64,000 nucleotides of DNA from Sphingobacterium composti (lineage in GTDB: Bacteria > Bacteroidota > Bacteroidia > Sphingobacteriales > Sphingobacteriaceae). The position numbers and the translations under genes are program-made. The notes beneath the pieces were generated by a model. The model saw nothing but the letters and a program-made list of their open reading frames with translations. It was not told the DNA's origin and did no database searches. This document shows, one piece after another, positions 42,896 through 51,615 of the stretch (position 1 is the first letter of the stretch; each line of letters begins with the position of its first letter). The DNA lies in NCBI RefSeq assembly GCF_009829075.1, contig NZ_WUQZ01000007.1:1-64000 (forward strand), written 5' to 3'.

Positions 42896-43660
42896 GTGAA
42901 CGACAGTAAAAGATTTTTTTTAGAGATAGCCTATAATGGAACGGCCTACCACGGATGGCAACTACAGCCAAATGCTATCGCAGTACAAGAAAAATTAAAT
43001 CATGCTTTACACACTTTTTTACGTGAAGAAGTAGAGACTTTAGGTGCAGGTCGTACAGACACAGGCGTACACGCGAAACAACTGTACGTGCATTTTGATA
43101 GCACGAATAAGGTCTTAATAAAAAATCCGAATCGTGCTTTGCAGGCTATCAATTCTTTATTGCCATACGATATTTCTGTGCAACGAATTATTCCTGTCGC
43201 TTCGGATGCACATGCGCGCTTTGATGCCACAGAACGTTCGTACGAATACCATATTCACAGCAAGAAAAATCCATTTTTGATTAATAAATCATGGCTTCTC
43301 CGCGATATCCCAGATATAGAAAAGATGAATGCAGCTGCGCAACTATTGTTAGGGACAAAGGATTTCGAATGTTTTAGCAAATCAAACACACAGGTTTTTA
43401 CTAATATTTGTACGATAAAAGAAGCGCGTTGGGAACAAAACGGTGATCATTTTGTATTTCATATTACAGCAGACCGCTTTTTGCGAAATATGGTTAGGGC
43501 TATTGTGGGAACATTATTGGAGATTGGTGTAAAAGGAAAACCTATTTCGTATATTCAAGAAGTTTTGGAAAGCAAAAGTCGTTCGAAAGCAGGCGTGTCT
43601 GTTCCTGCGCATGGATTGTATTTGACACGTGTTATTTACCCGTATATTCAAGAAAAATAG
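42896..43660 (+). CDS. truA: tRNA pseudouridine(38-40) synthase
   Basis: Makes pseudouridine at positions 38-40 of the tRNA anticodon stem. 254 residues, normal for TruA. The catalytic Asp is D55 in GAGRTDTGVHA, with FLEIAYNGTAYHGWQ at the N terminus and DRFLRNMVRAIVGTL near 199. The start is GTG; no other start lies before the conserved FLEIAYNG. The -7 box ends 4 nt upstream, so the mRNA may be leaderless. The ABC transporter gene starts 3 nt after the stop, so the two are cotranscribed. Confidence 0.96.
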   Translation: MNDSKRFFLEIAYNGTAYHGWQLQPNAIAVQEKLNHALHTFLREEVETLGAGRTDTGVHAKQLYVHFDSTNKVLIKNPNRALQAINSLLPYDISVQRIIPVASDAHARFDATERSYEYHIHSKKNPFLINKSWLLRDIPDIEKMNAAAQLLLGTKDFECFSKSNTQVFTNICTIKEARWEQNGDHFVFHITADRFLRNMVRAIVGTLLEIGVKGKPISYIQEVLESKSRSKAGVSVPAHGLYLTRVIYPYIQEK

Positions 43661-43663
43661 AAT

Positions 43664-45427
43664 TTGAAACAAGATAAAATATCAGGAAAAGCGTACGACA
43701 GCAAATTGTTGAGTCGTCTAGCCAAATATATGCGTCCGTACAGAACCATATTCTGGATATCTGTTGTGTTGACCATATTACTGGCGGCTGTGGCACCAGC
43801 GTTGCCAATGCTTATAGAATATACCCTAGATAATTATATCTTGAATGGACAATACGAAGGCTTAGACATGATGCTAATTATCATGATGCTTTTGTTGATT
43901 GCACAAACTATAGTGCGCTACTTCCACACACTAATGACCAATACATTGGGACAATCCGTCATTCGCGATATCCGTATTCAAGTGTTTGAACATATCACGA
44001 ATTTACGTCTTAAATATTTTGACAATACACCAATAGGGCGATTAATCACACGTACAATTTCCGATTTAGAGACGATAGCCAATATTTTTTCCGAAGGTTT
44101 GATTCAGATTATCGGAGACTTATTGCAATTAGTTGTGATTTTGGGTGTGATGTTTTACACAGATTGGCGATTGACCTTGATCATACTTGTTCCTATGCCG
44201 TTGATGCTTTGGGCAACGTATATTTTCAAAGAAGCGATGAAATCGGCATTTCAAGATGTGCGTCTTTGGGTGTCAAATCTAAACACATTCTTGCAAGAGC
44301 ATATTTCTGGAATGGCTGTTATTCAATATTTTGCTCGTGAGGAGCAAGAAATGAAAAAATTTGAGGCTATCAATAAAGAACACCGCAATGCACATGTTCG
44401 CGCAAACTGGTATTTCTCTATATTCTTTCCTGTATTGGAGATTATCATTGCTATCGCAACGGGTTTATTGGTTTGGTACGGTTCGAAACAAGTATTAGCC
44501 GATGTTATTTCACCGGGTGTTGTTGTAGCATTTTTGATGTATATCAATATGATTTTCCGCCCTATTCGCGAGTTAATTGATAAATTCAACACCCTGCAAA
44601 TGGGTATGGTATCTGCAGAACGAATTTTTGACGTCTTGGATACGAACGAATTTACCCCAAACTCAGGAACACATAAGCCTGCGCAAATTCGTGGAGAAAT
44701 CGAATTTAAGAATGTTTGGTTTGCATACAACGACGAAAAATGGGTTTTGAAAGATGTAAGTTTCAAAGTTAAACCTGGCGAAACATTAGCATTGGTCGGT
44801 GCCACAGGCGCAGGAAAATCTTCTACTATTAATATTCTAAGTCGTTTTTACGAAATTCAAAAAGGTCAAATTCTTTTGGACGGCGTGGATATTCGCGATT
44901 ACGAATTGACTTTCTTACGCAAGAACATTTCTACGGTTTTGCAAGATGTATTTTTGTTCTCCGATACTGTAAAAAACAATATAACACTGCAAAATCCAGC
45001 TATAACCGATGAGGAAATCATCAATGCAGCTAAACGTGTCGGCGCGTACGATTTCATTATGCGATTACCTGAAGGTTTGGATTATAAAGTGCAAGAGCGT
45101 GGCGCTACGCTATCTGCAGGACAAGCTCAATTGGTATCATTTATTCGCGCCTTGGTGCACGACCCGAGCATTTTGATTTTGGATGAAGCAACTTCTTCGA
45201 TTGACACCGAAACGGAATTGATGATTCAATCTGCAATTGACAACTTGATGGAAGGACGTACGGCCATTGTGATTGCACACAGACTTTCGACCATTCAAAA
45301 AGCCGATAAAATCATTGTCTTAGAAAAAGGCGAAATCAAAGAAATTGGTTCGCATCAAGAGTTGTTAGCGATGGATGGCTATTATAAGCGACTTTACGAT
45401 TTACAATTCGATTCTGCGGGAATATAG
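43664..45427 (+). CDS. ABC transporter, MsbA-like permease-ATPase
   Basis: A 587-residue half-transporter. The membrane domain has six hydrophobic segments (about 32-52, 72-90, 149-169, 171-190, 258-280, 288-310). The nucleotide-binding domain has Walker A GATGAGKS (379-386), the signature LSAGQ (483-487) instead of the usual LSGGQ, and Walker B ILILDEATSSID near 502. It should work as a homodimer exporting a lipid or drug; the substrate is unknown. The start codon is TTG, 3 nt after truA, so it depends on truA transcription. Confidence 0.92.
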   Translation: MKQDKISGKAYDSKLLSRLAKYMRPYRTIFWISVVLTILLAAVAPALPMLIEYTLDNYILNGQYEGLDMMLIIMMLLLIAQTIVRYFHTLMTNTLGQSVIRDIRIQVFEHITNLRLKYFDNTPIGRLITRTISDLETIANIFSEGLIQIIGDLLQLVVILGVMFYTDWRLTLIILVPMPLMLWATYIFKEAMKSAFQDVRLWVSNLNTFLQEHISGMAVIQYFAREEQEMKKFEAINKEHRNAHVRANWYFSIFFPVLEIIIAIATGLLVWYGSKQVLADVISPGVVVAFLMYINMIFRPIRELIDKFNTLQMGMVSAERIFDVLDTNEFTPNSGTHKPAQIRGEIEFKNVWFAYNDEKWVLKDVSFKVKPGETLALVGATGAGKSSTINILSRFYEIQKGQILLDGVDIRDYELTFLRKNISTVLQDVFLFSDTVKNNITLQNPAITDEEIINAAKRVGAYDFIMRLPEGLDYKVQERGATLSAGQAQLVSFIRALVHDPSILILDEATSSIDTETELMIQSAIDNLMEGRTAIVIAHRLSTIQKADKIIVLEKGEIKEIGSHQELLAMDGYYKRLYDLQFDSAGI

Positions 45428-45532
45428 AAATCCGCTCTAGTTCAGTTAGAATAAGTTTACTAAATTTAGATAAATATTGGTCACAAAGTGACTTTACTAT
45501 TATTTCCAATTTTTATAAACTTATTTAGATTT

Positions 45533-46573
45533 ATGGCTCGAAATGTCGCACTTCTTTTATCATTAATAATATTCCATTTAAGCTGTTTTGCGCAAAAAAA
45601 GAGCTTTACTGTTTTTCAACTTAATATCTGGCACGAAGGCAATTCTGTTCCCAAAGGATACGATGCTATTGTAGATGAACTTGCTGATAAGAATGCAGAT
45701 GTTGTTTTACTTTGTGAAGTAAATAATAAAGATGGAGTCGATTTTGTCTCCAAATTAATTAAGGATTTAAGACAAAGAGGAATTACCTACAATGGAATTC
45801 CCAACGAGCATTCACTAGATGTAGCAACGCTATCTAAATTCCCCATTCTAGAGCAAAAGCCATTATACGAGAGAGAAAGCAGACAGGGACAAGTGCTGAA
45901 AACAACGATAAACGCTCACAACCATCCGATTATTTTTTATTCACTACATCTTGACTATACCAATTATGCCTGCTATTTGCCGCGAGGATATGATGGCGTG
46001 ACCTGGCAAAAGATGGATAAGCCGATTACTGATGTACAAGAAATACTAACCGCTAACCGTAAAGGGAAGCGTGATGAAGCCATACGCGATGTGATTGCTG
46101 ACGCAGCAAAAGAACCAAAAAAACACAGTATTATCATTGCTGGAGACCTAAACGAACCATCGCATTTAGACTGGGTAGAAGAGAATAAACACTTATACGA
46201 CCGTCGTGGCGCCGTAGTTCCTTGGGATTGTTCGGTGATGTTGTACGACGCAGGCTATCAGGATGCATTTCGTGTTATTTACCCAAATCCTGTGACGCAT
46301 CCTGGTTTTACCTATCCAAGCTATAATCCTGATGTACCCATCAAAAAATTAGCCTGGATACCAGAAGCCGATGACCGTGACCGCATCGATTATATTTATT
46401 ATAAATCATCAAACAAAAAGCTCAAGCTAAAAGACATAAAAATAGTAGGTCCAGAGGCAACTGTGCGGTACGCGCAAAAACAAGAAAAGGATAGTGAAGA
46501 TGATTTTTTATTACCCAAAAGTGTTTGGCCAACTGACCACAAAGGTCTATTAGCGACTTTCACGATTAAATAA
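45533..46573 (+). CDS. Exported endonuclease/exonuclease/phosphatase-family protein
   Basis: A 346-residue protein of the EEP fold, starting MARNVALLLSLIIFHLSCFA, a signal peptide; the upstream GTG is unlikely. Motifs are FQLNIWHEG (mature N terminus), CEVNNKDGVD with the metal Glu near 60, SLHLDYT near 144, the catalytic GDLNEPSHLDW near 206 and WPTDHKGLLATF near 333 with the final His. EEP proteins cleave phosphodiester bonds in DNA, sphingomyelin or inositol phosphates; the substrate here is not known. It precedes a zinc-ribbon gene by 6 nt. Confidence 0.87.
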   Translation: MARNVALLLSLIIFHLSCFAQKKSFTVFQLNIWHEGNSVPKGYDAIVDELADKNADVVLLCEVNNKDGVDFVSKLIKDLRQRGITYNGIPNEHSLDVATLSKFPILEQKPLYERESRQGQVLKTTINAHNHPIIFYSLHLDYTNYACYLPRGYDGVTWQKMDKPITDVQEILTANRKGKRDEAIRDVIADAAKEPKKHSIIIAGDLNEPSHLDWVEENKHLYDRRGAVVPWDCSVMLYDAGYQDAFRVIYPNPVTHPGFTYPSYNPDVPIKKLAWIPEADDRDRIDYIYYKSSNKKLKLKDIKIVGPEATVRYAQKQEKDSEDDFLLPKSVWPTDHKGLLATFTIK

Positions 46574-46579
46574 ATTACG

Positions 46580-47023
46580 ATGACTAATCGCTTCACAGAC
46601 CAAAACAAGAGACTCACCGACTTTCAAACCACAGTTTGGGTTGAATGTCCTTCTTGTACCAAAAAAGCTATCGCAAAAGTTGATTACGAAACTGCAAAGG
46701 CAATCTTATTTTGTGAAAGTTGCGGATACAATAAACAAAAAAACACAGAGTCAACAGTATTTGGAGTTAAAGGAAATTGGAATCTGGATGCGCATAGTTA
46801 TTTTGATGCAGAATTGTGGCTCAAACATCCATTTAAGAATGAAGTATTTTTTGCGTTTAATGGCGAACATTTAGAATACCTAGAACAATATATTGCTGCA
46901 GACTTGCGCGAGCACAAAGAGAGGACAGGTTTTACATTGTTGGAGAAGTTACCTAAATTTTACCACGAAGCTAAGAATAGAAAAGCATTACTCGCTATTA
47001 TTCAAAAATTGAAGAAAAAGTAA
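46580..47023 (+). CDS. Zinc-ribbon protein of unknown function
   Basis: A 147-residue protein with an N-terminal two-CxxC zinc ribbon (CPSCTKK near 24 and CESCGYN near 49) of the TFIIB or DksA type. It is followed by a helical or mixed C-terminal domain (FNGEHLEYLEQYIAADLREH near 95-114). No transmembrane segment. It starts 6 nt after the EEP gene, so the two are probably one operon. I do not recognise the family. Confidence 0.7.
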   Translation: MTNRFTDQNKRLTDFQTTVWVECPSCTKKAIAKVDYETAKAILFCESCGYNKQKNTESTVFGVKGNWNLDAHSYFDAELWLKHPFKNEVFFAFNGEHLEYLEQYIAADLREHKERTGFTLLEKLPKFYHEAKNRKALLAIIQKLKKK

Positions 47024-47055
47024 GAGAGATTTATACTCTTCAAAAGTTCACTAAC

Positions 47056-47120
47056 AGACTTCTCCTCTCGTCGAAGTGACGTATAAACTGTCCGTCATAT
47101 CGACCGAATGGGAGATATCT
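47056..47120. repeat. Second dispersed inverted-repeat family, locus A
   Basis: Left arm 47056-47081 (AGACTTCTCC to GTGACG) and right arm 47093-47120 (CGTCATATCG to AGATATCT). The arms pair over about 26 bp with some mismatches. Related single arms occur at 24112 and 62290-62378. Confidence 0.65.
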
Positions 47121-47208
47121 AACTTAGTAACCTTTTAAATTTACCGAAAATCAATGCAGAATTACAACGATAATAAAATTATTGATCAAACATTGTTAAA
47201 CGAAAATA

Positions 47209-47325
47209 TGTCGCCTTAGTGAGTTGCAAATCGCACGAATATCGAGAAGTTGTGGCAACTCGGTACAGCGACGAGTTTTTGGTGACTTTTTGCGGAAAAA
47301 AGTCACTGCCTGCCTGGCATGAAGG
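47209..47325 (+). repeat. Structured dispersed element, copy 5
   Basis: Outer stem GTCGC/GCGAC (47210-47214 with 47268-47272), inner stem GAGTTGC/GCAACTC (47221-47227 with 47255-47261), second hairpin GTGACTTTTT (47282-47291) with 47297-47306, TGCC/GGCA mini-stem 47307-47319. Lies between convergent genes. Confidence 0.88.
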
Positions 47326-47353
47326 CATTCAGACATTAAAAATTAATATTAAC

Positions 47354-47390
47354 AAAGAATGCTCATTCCAAATCGGAATGAGCATTCTTT
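47354..47390. terminator. Terminator between the zinc-ribbon gene and the M3 peptidase gene
   Basis: Perfect 16-bp stem (47354-47369 with 47375-47390), 5-nt loop, followed by T residues on the plus strand. Confidence 0.8.
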
Positions 47391-47408
47391 TATAAGTTAT
47401 AACAAGGA

Positions 47409-49520
47409 CTAATTTAATCCTCTTTTCTTCATTAAGTGAACAGGGTCAGGTTCTTGTCCACGGAAAGCTTTGTACAAATCCGCAGGATTTGCCGTTCCAC
47501 CTTTTTCTAAAATATTTTTACGGAAAGAGTCTGCTGTCACTTGGTCAAACAAACCTTTCTCTTTGAACGCTGCGAAAGCATCTGAATCCAATACTTCAGC
47601 CCAGATATACGCATAGTAACCCGCTGAATAGCCTCCAGAGAAGATATGTTGGAAATATGAACTTCTATAACGAGGTATAATGGCATCAATCAAACCAGCT
47701 TTGTCCATTGCTTTCTTCTCGAACACATTTACATCACCCGAAATAGGAGATTGTGTAGCATGGTAATCTAAATCTAATAAAGAAGCAGCTAAATATTCTG
47801 TCGTTGCAAAACCTTGGTCAAATGTACCTGCATTTTCCATTTTCGTGATTAAAGAATCTGGAATAGCTTCACCAGTTTTGTAATGCTTCGCATATGTTTT
47901 CAACACTTCAGCGTCTGAAGCCCAGTTTTCCATGATTTGCGAAGGTAATTCTACAAAATCACGAGATACTGATGTTCCAGATAAAGATTTGTATTTCACA
48001 TTAGACAACAAACCGTGTAAAGCATGACCAAATTCGTGGAATAATGTACTTGCTTCATCGAAAGTCAATAAAGCCGGTTGGTCGCCAACTGGTTTTGTGA
48101 AATTACATACGATAGAGATAACTGGAGCTACACGCTTACCATCTTTTGTAGATTGCTTGCGGTATGAAGTCATCCATGCACCACCACGTTTTGATTCACG
48201 TGGAAAGAAATCTGCATACATCAAACCTAAGTGCGAACCGTCTTTGTCTTTTACTTCGTATACTTCTACTTCTTCGTGGTATGTAGGTACATTATTTAAA
48301 GCTACAAATGAGATTCCCCACAATTTTTTAGCTGTTTCGAAAGCACCTTCACGTACTGATGCCAAGCTGAAATATGGTTTTATTTCTTCTTCATTCAACG
48401 CAAAACGTTTCACACGAATTTTCTCTGCATAATATCTCCAATCGTAAGGTGCTACTTTGAATGTATCTTGTGCCGCATCGATTTCTTTTTGAATATCCGC
48501 AGCTTCTACTTTCGCTTTATTAAGCGCTGGCGTCCATAATTTATTTAATAATTGATAGACATTTGCTGGATTAGCAGCCATCGCCTCTTCCAATACATAA
48601 GCCGCATGAGAATTGTATCCTAATAATTTAGCTTTCTCCAAACGAAGATTTGCAATTTTTACTAAGATTTCTTTATTATCATTCTCATTGTCGTTGTTAC
48701 CTCTTTTTTGGTACGCATCCCAAATATTTTTACGCAATTCGCGGTTGTCCGCATATTGCAAAAATGGCATAACCGAAGGATTTGATAAGGTGAAAACCCA
48801 TTTACCTTCTTTACCTTTTGCTTTAGCCACATCTGCTGCTGCAGAAACTAACCCTGCTGGCAAGCCTGATAACTCTTCTTTGTTTTCAACTACAAGCTCG
48901 TAAGCATTTGTTTCAGCTAATAGATTTTGACCAAATTCTGTCGTCAATACAGAAAGTTCTGCGTTGATTTTTTTCAATTTTTCTTTATCCGCATCAGACA
49001 AGTTAGTGCCTGAACGCACAAAACCTTTGTACGTTTCTTCTAACAATTTCAAGTCTTCTGCGTCTAACGCAAACTTATCTTTATTCGTATATACTGTTTT
49101 TACGCGCGCGAACAATTTAGCATTCAAGTTAATCTCGTCACTGTGTGCAGAGATTTGTGGAGCTAATTCTTTTGCTAAGGCTTGAATACTGTCATTCGTA
49201 TTAGCCGAATTCAAATTGTAGAAAACTGTAGATACATTGGACAACAATGAACCTGCATTTTCTAATGCTACAATCGTATTATCGAACGTCGCTTCGTCCG
49301 CGTTGTTTACGATAGAATCAATTTCTAAATTGTGTTGTTTTAATGCTTCTTCAAAAGCTGGTTTGAAGTGTTCGTCTTTAATTTTGTCAAAAGGAGGGAC
49401 ATTAAATGGCGTTTCGTACGCTGCTAAAAGTGGATTGTCTGACTGCAATTTGTTTTCGCTACCGCATCCGACGAACATGGACGCAACAACCAAAAATGGA
49501 ATGAAACTCTTTTTATTCAT
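47409..49520 (-). CDS. dcp: M3-family peptidyl-dipeptidase, lipoprotein
   Basis: A 703-residue lipoprotein (lipobox FVGC, Cys19). The zinc motif HEFGH is near 495-499 in STLFHEFGHALHGLLSN and the third Glu ligand follows about 25 residues later (ELPSQIMENW). This is the M3 Dcp layout: dipeptides are removed from peptide C termini. The enzyme is probably periplasmic, unlike E. coli Dcp. It has its own -7 box (49553-49560) and shares a terminator with the plus-strand gene downstream. Confidence 0.93.
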   Translation of the reverse strand: MNKKSFIPFLVVASMFVGCGSENKLQSDNPLLAAYETPFNVPPFDKIKDEHFKPAFEEALKQHNLEIDSIVNNADEATFDNTIVALENAGSLLSNVSTVFYNLNSANTNDSIQALAKELAPQISAHSDEINLNAKLFARVKTVYTNKDKFALDAEDLKLLEETYKGFVRSGTNLSDADKEKLKKINAELSVLTTEFGQNLLAETNAYELVVENKEELSGLPAGLVSAAADVAKAKGKEGKWVFTLSNPSVMPFLQYADNRELRKNIWDAYQKRGNNDNENDNKEILVKIANLRLEKAKLLGYNSHAAYVLEEAMAANPANVYQLLNKLWTPALNKAKVEAADIQKEIDAAQDTFKVAPYDWRYYAEKIRVKRFALNEEEIKPYFSLASVREGAFETAKKLWGISFVALNNVPTYHEEVEVYEVKDKDGSHLGLMYADFFPRESKRGGAWMTSYRKQSTKDGKRVAPVISIVCNFTKPVGDQPALLTFDEASTLFHEFGHALHGLLSNVKYKSLSGTSVSRDFVELPSQIMENWASDAEVLKTYAKHYKTGEAIPDSLITKMENAGTFDQGFATTEYLAASLLDLDYHATQSPISGDVNVFEKKAMDKAGLIDAIIPRYRSSYFQHIFSGGYSAGYYAYIWAEVLDSDAFAAFKEKGLFDQVTADSFRKNILEKGGTANPADLYKAFRGQEPDPVHLMKKRGLN

Positions 49521-49552
49521 TACAATTTATTTAGTGTTTTTATATATGTGTG

Positions 49553-49560
49553 CAAAAGTA
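49553..49560 (-). promoter_or_regulatory. -7 promoter box (TACTTTTG) of the M3 peptidase gene
   Basis: Exact TAnnTTTG match on the minus strand, 32 nt before the ATG. Confidence 0.6.
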
Positions 49561-49655
49561 AACAATATTTCATGCAAATGGGAAATACCGCAACAAGCAA
49601 AGCTGACAAGATAAAAATATTACAGCGAACTATCAAACTTAAAGGTCAAACTCAT

Positions 49656-49684
49656 TTCACCGACATTTACCGTGCTTTAACCGA
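49656..49684 (+). promoter_or_regulatory. Paired direct repeat, 21-bp spacing (LytTR-like site)
   Basis: TTCACCGA at 49656-49663 and TTAACCGA at 49677-49684, exactly 21 bp apart. The second unit ends 30 bp before the -7 box of the DUF4407 gene. The pair matches the one at 19010-19041. Confidence 0.5.
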
Positions 49685-49713
49685 AAATTAAATCCAACAT
49701 AACTTGAGATAAT

Positions 49714-49721
49714 TATCTTTG
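49714..49721 (+). promoter_or_regulatory. -7 promoter box (TATCTTTG) of the DUF4407 gene
   Basis: Exact TAnnTTTG match, 29 nt before the ATG at 49751. Confidence 0.6.
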
Positions 49722-49750
49722 ACTATTCTTACAATCTGAATAACAAAGAG

Positions 49751-50851
49751 ATGAACAATATTAAAAATTTCTTTTGGTGGTGCGCTGGCGTCCATAAAGA
49801 AACACTAAACAAATATCCAGAAGAGCATAACAAATATATCAGTATAGGTGCGACCATATTTTTCACAGGTTTATTCGCTGCGTTGGCGGGTGGCTACGCC
49901 CTCTATTTTGTCTTCAGTGGCAATGATTTCGATGTGTTTTATTCGATTATTTTTGGTTTAATCTGGGGTTTGGCCATTTTCAATTTAGACAGATACATCG
50001 TATTAAGTATTGACAAGACAAAAGGTACATTTAAGCAAGTTCTGCAAGCCTTGCCTCGTATTTTGCTTGCTGTATTGATTGGTCTGGTTATCTCCCGTCC
50101 ATTGGAACTGAAAATATTTGATAAAGAAATCAAACGGCAATTGCGTGAGGATTATCTCCGTCAGCAACAAGCTACTATTGACACCCTCAATAGCACGTTT
50201 GAAAACAAGTATGCAAATGAATACGCACAACTCAACGGTCTGAAAGCACAAGCCGATTCGTTGGAATCAAGCATCAAAACGGATAGACAAAAGCTCAATC
50301 ACGAAATATTTGGAACCAAAACAGATGAAACCTCGGGGGTAACAGGATATGGTCCATATGCAAAAATGAAAGAAGCTAATCTCAATAAACAGGAAGTTTA
50401 TCTGGACACATTGCGGTCGCGTAATCAAGTCAAAGAGAGTTTGCTCTCGCAACGAAAAGTAAAGGAAGGCATCATGGATGAAAAAATCCTAACGGATAAA
50501 AGTCTAGATAGCGCAATCAATGTCGCTGGTTTTGCTGACCGCAATGCTGCGCTGAGTAATTTGCACAAAAAGCCTGACGGTTCCATAGAAAAATCTACGG
50601 AATATGCCGTTATCTTTATCACGCTGCTGTTTGTATTCTTCGAATGCTTGCCTGTATTTGTAAAACTAATGAGCCAAAAAGACGCTTACGACATAGCCAT
50701 TGCTAATCAAAATATAGTACATAATTTTGAATCGGCATCCAATGTCGATGTAGAGAAAAATGCACTTAATCATCTTGTACCGCATCGTACAGATGTCGCT
50801 ATTCAGCGTAGAATGGATAGACTTAGCCAAGAATACGAAAGCCAAAAGTAG
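49751..50851 (+). CDS. DUF4407 membrane protein
   Basis: A 366-residue protein with three hydrophobic segments in the first 115 residues (about 34-55, 62-82, 92-112) and one more at about 282-300. Between them lies a long charged helical part (about 120-275, rich in Lys, Gln, Arg and Leu) that is probably a periplasmic or cytoplasmic coiled coil. The start MNNIKNFFWWCAGVHKETL and this layout are those of DUF4407, a family of unknown function in Bacteroidota and other bacteria. It has a LytTR-like repeat pair and a -7 box upstream. Confidence 0.85.
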   Translation: MNNIKNFFWWCAGVHKETLNKYPEEHNKYISIGATIFFTGLFAALAGGYALYFVFSGNDFDVFYSIIFGLIWGLAIFNLDRYIVLSIDKTKGTFKQVLQALPRILLAVLIGLVISRPLELKIFDKEIKRQLREDYLRQQQATIDTLNSTFENKYANEYAQLNGLKAQADSLESSIKTDRQKLNHEIFGTKTDETSGVTGYGPYAKMKEANLNKQEVYLDTLRSRNQVKESLLSQRKVKEGIMDEKILTDKSLDSAINVAGFADRNAALSNLHKKPDGSIEKSTEYAVIFITLLFVFFECLPVFVKLMSQKDAYDIAIANQNIVHNFESASNVDVEKNALNHLVPHRTDVAIQRRMDRLSQEYESQK

Positions 50852-51227
50852 TTTGCTTCGGCAGCTGATTTCTTATAAAATTACATAGCGAATTTTTAAT
50901 AAATTTATACATTATTCTTGGTAGATTTATTAAGAATGCGCTATTTACTTCGATTATATAATAGCCTAATAGACAATTTCATACAAACATTTTTATACTT
51001 GTAAGAAAACAGCTTATATTGTGTATATAATGATGTTATGGGCAAGCGTAGGGCGATCGTGCAAATATCTACGTTACTGAAGACAACAAATTACCGAAGT
51101 ACGAGACTATAAAATATTAAATTAGTACGCTACTATAAAAATAATGTTAAATGCAACTACACTACCTAGTATTCAACGAATGCCGTAATTACAAACAATA
51201 ATTTTTTTATATAAAAAATAAAATAAC
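50852..51227. other. Intergenic region upstream of the toxin gene
   Basis: About 375 bp with no credible gene; the longest frame near 51040 is 24 codons. No transposase remnant or repeat visible. Confidence 0.5.
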
Positions 51228-51242
51228 TTACATTTAGTGTAA
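51228..51242. promoter_or_regulatory. Inverted repeat TTACA-TTTAG-TGTAA, candidate operator
   Basis: 5-bp arms around a 5-bp spacer, 17 bp upstream of the -7 box of the toxin gene, overlapping the -33 region. Autoregulation by the antitoxin is the usual way such a site is used. Confidence 0.45.
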
Positions 51243-51259
51243 ATTAAAAATATAAATAA

Positions 51260-51267
51260 TACCTTTG
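51260..51267 (+). promoter_or_regulatory. -7 promoter box (TACCTTTG) of the toxin-antitoxin operon
   Basis: Exact TAnnTTTG match, ending 2 nt before the GTG of the toxin gene. Confidence 0.55.
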
Positions 51268-51269
51268 CA

Positions 51270-51602
51270 GTGGACATAAAATTTGACGATAAGAAATTAA
51301 GGAAATTAGCCAACGACCCGCGAAAGTGTAAGCAGGAAATGGGCGCAAGAAGAGCCACGCTCTTTTTAAAAAGGTTGACTGATTTACGTGATGCCGAAAC
51401 GCTGGAAGATGTAAGACACTTACCCGGTAGGTATCACGAGCTTAAGGAAACACGCAAAGGTCAATGGGCTTGTGACTTAGACCATCCCTATCGCCTTATT
51501 TTTATACCGCAAGAAAACCCTATACCCACTAATGAAGACGGTCAATACATTTGGTTTGAAATTGTAGGTGTAGAGATTATCGAAATAGTAGATTACCATT
51601 AA
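51270..51602 (+). CDS. HigB/RelE-family toxin
   Basis: A 110-residue RelE/HigB-like toxin, expected to cleave mRNA at the ribosome. It begins MDIKFDDKKLRKLANDPRKC, with the strand ATLFLKRLTDLRDAETLEDV (near 29-48), the active-site loop RHLPGRYHEL (near 49-58), a GQWACDLDHPYRLIF strand (near 65-79) and a C-terminal EIVGVEIIEIVDYH. A GTG start is chosen since related proteins begin at this point. The antitoxin gene starts 13 nt after the stop, so they form one operon. Confidence 0.88.
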   Translation: MDIKFDDKKLRKLANDPRKCKQEMGARRATLFLKRLTDLRDAETLEDVRHLPGRYHELKETRKGQWACDLDHPYRLIFIPQENPIPTNEDGQYIWFEIVGVEIIEIVDYH

Positions 51603-51615
51603 AAAAACAGCAATT

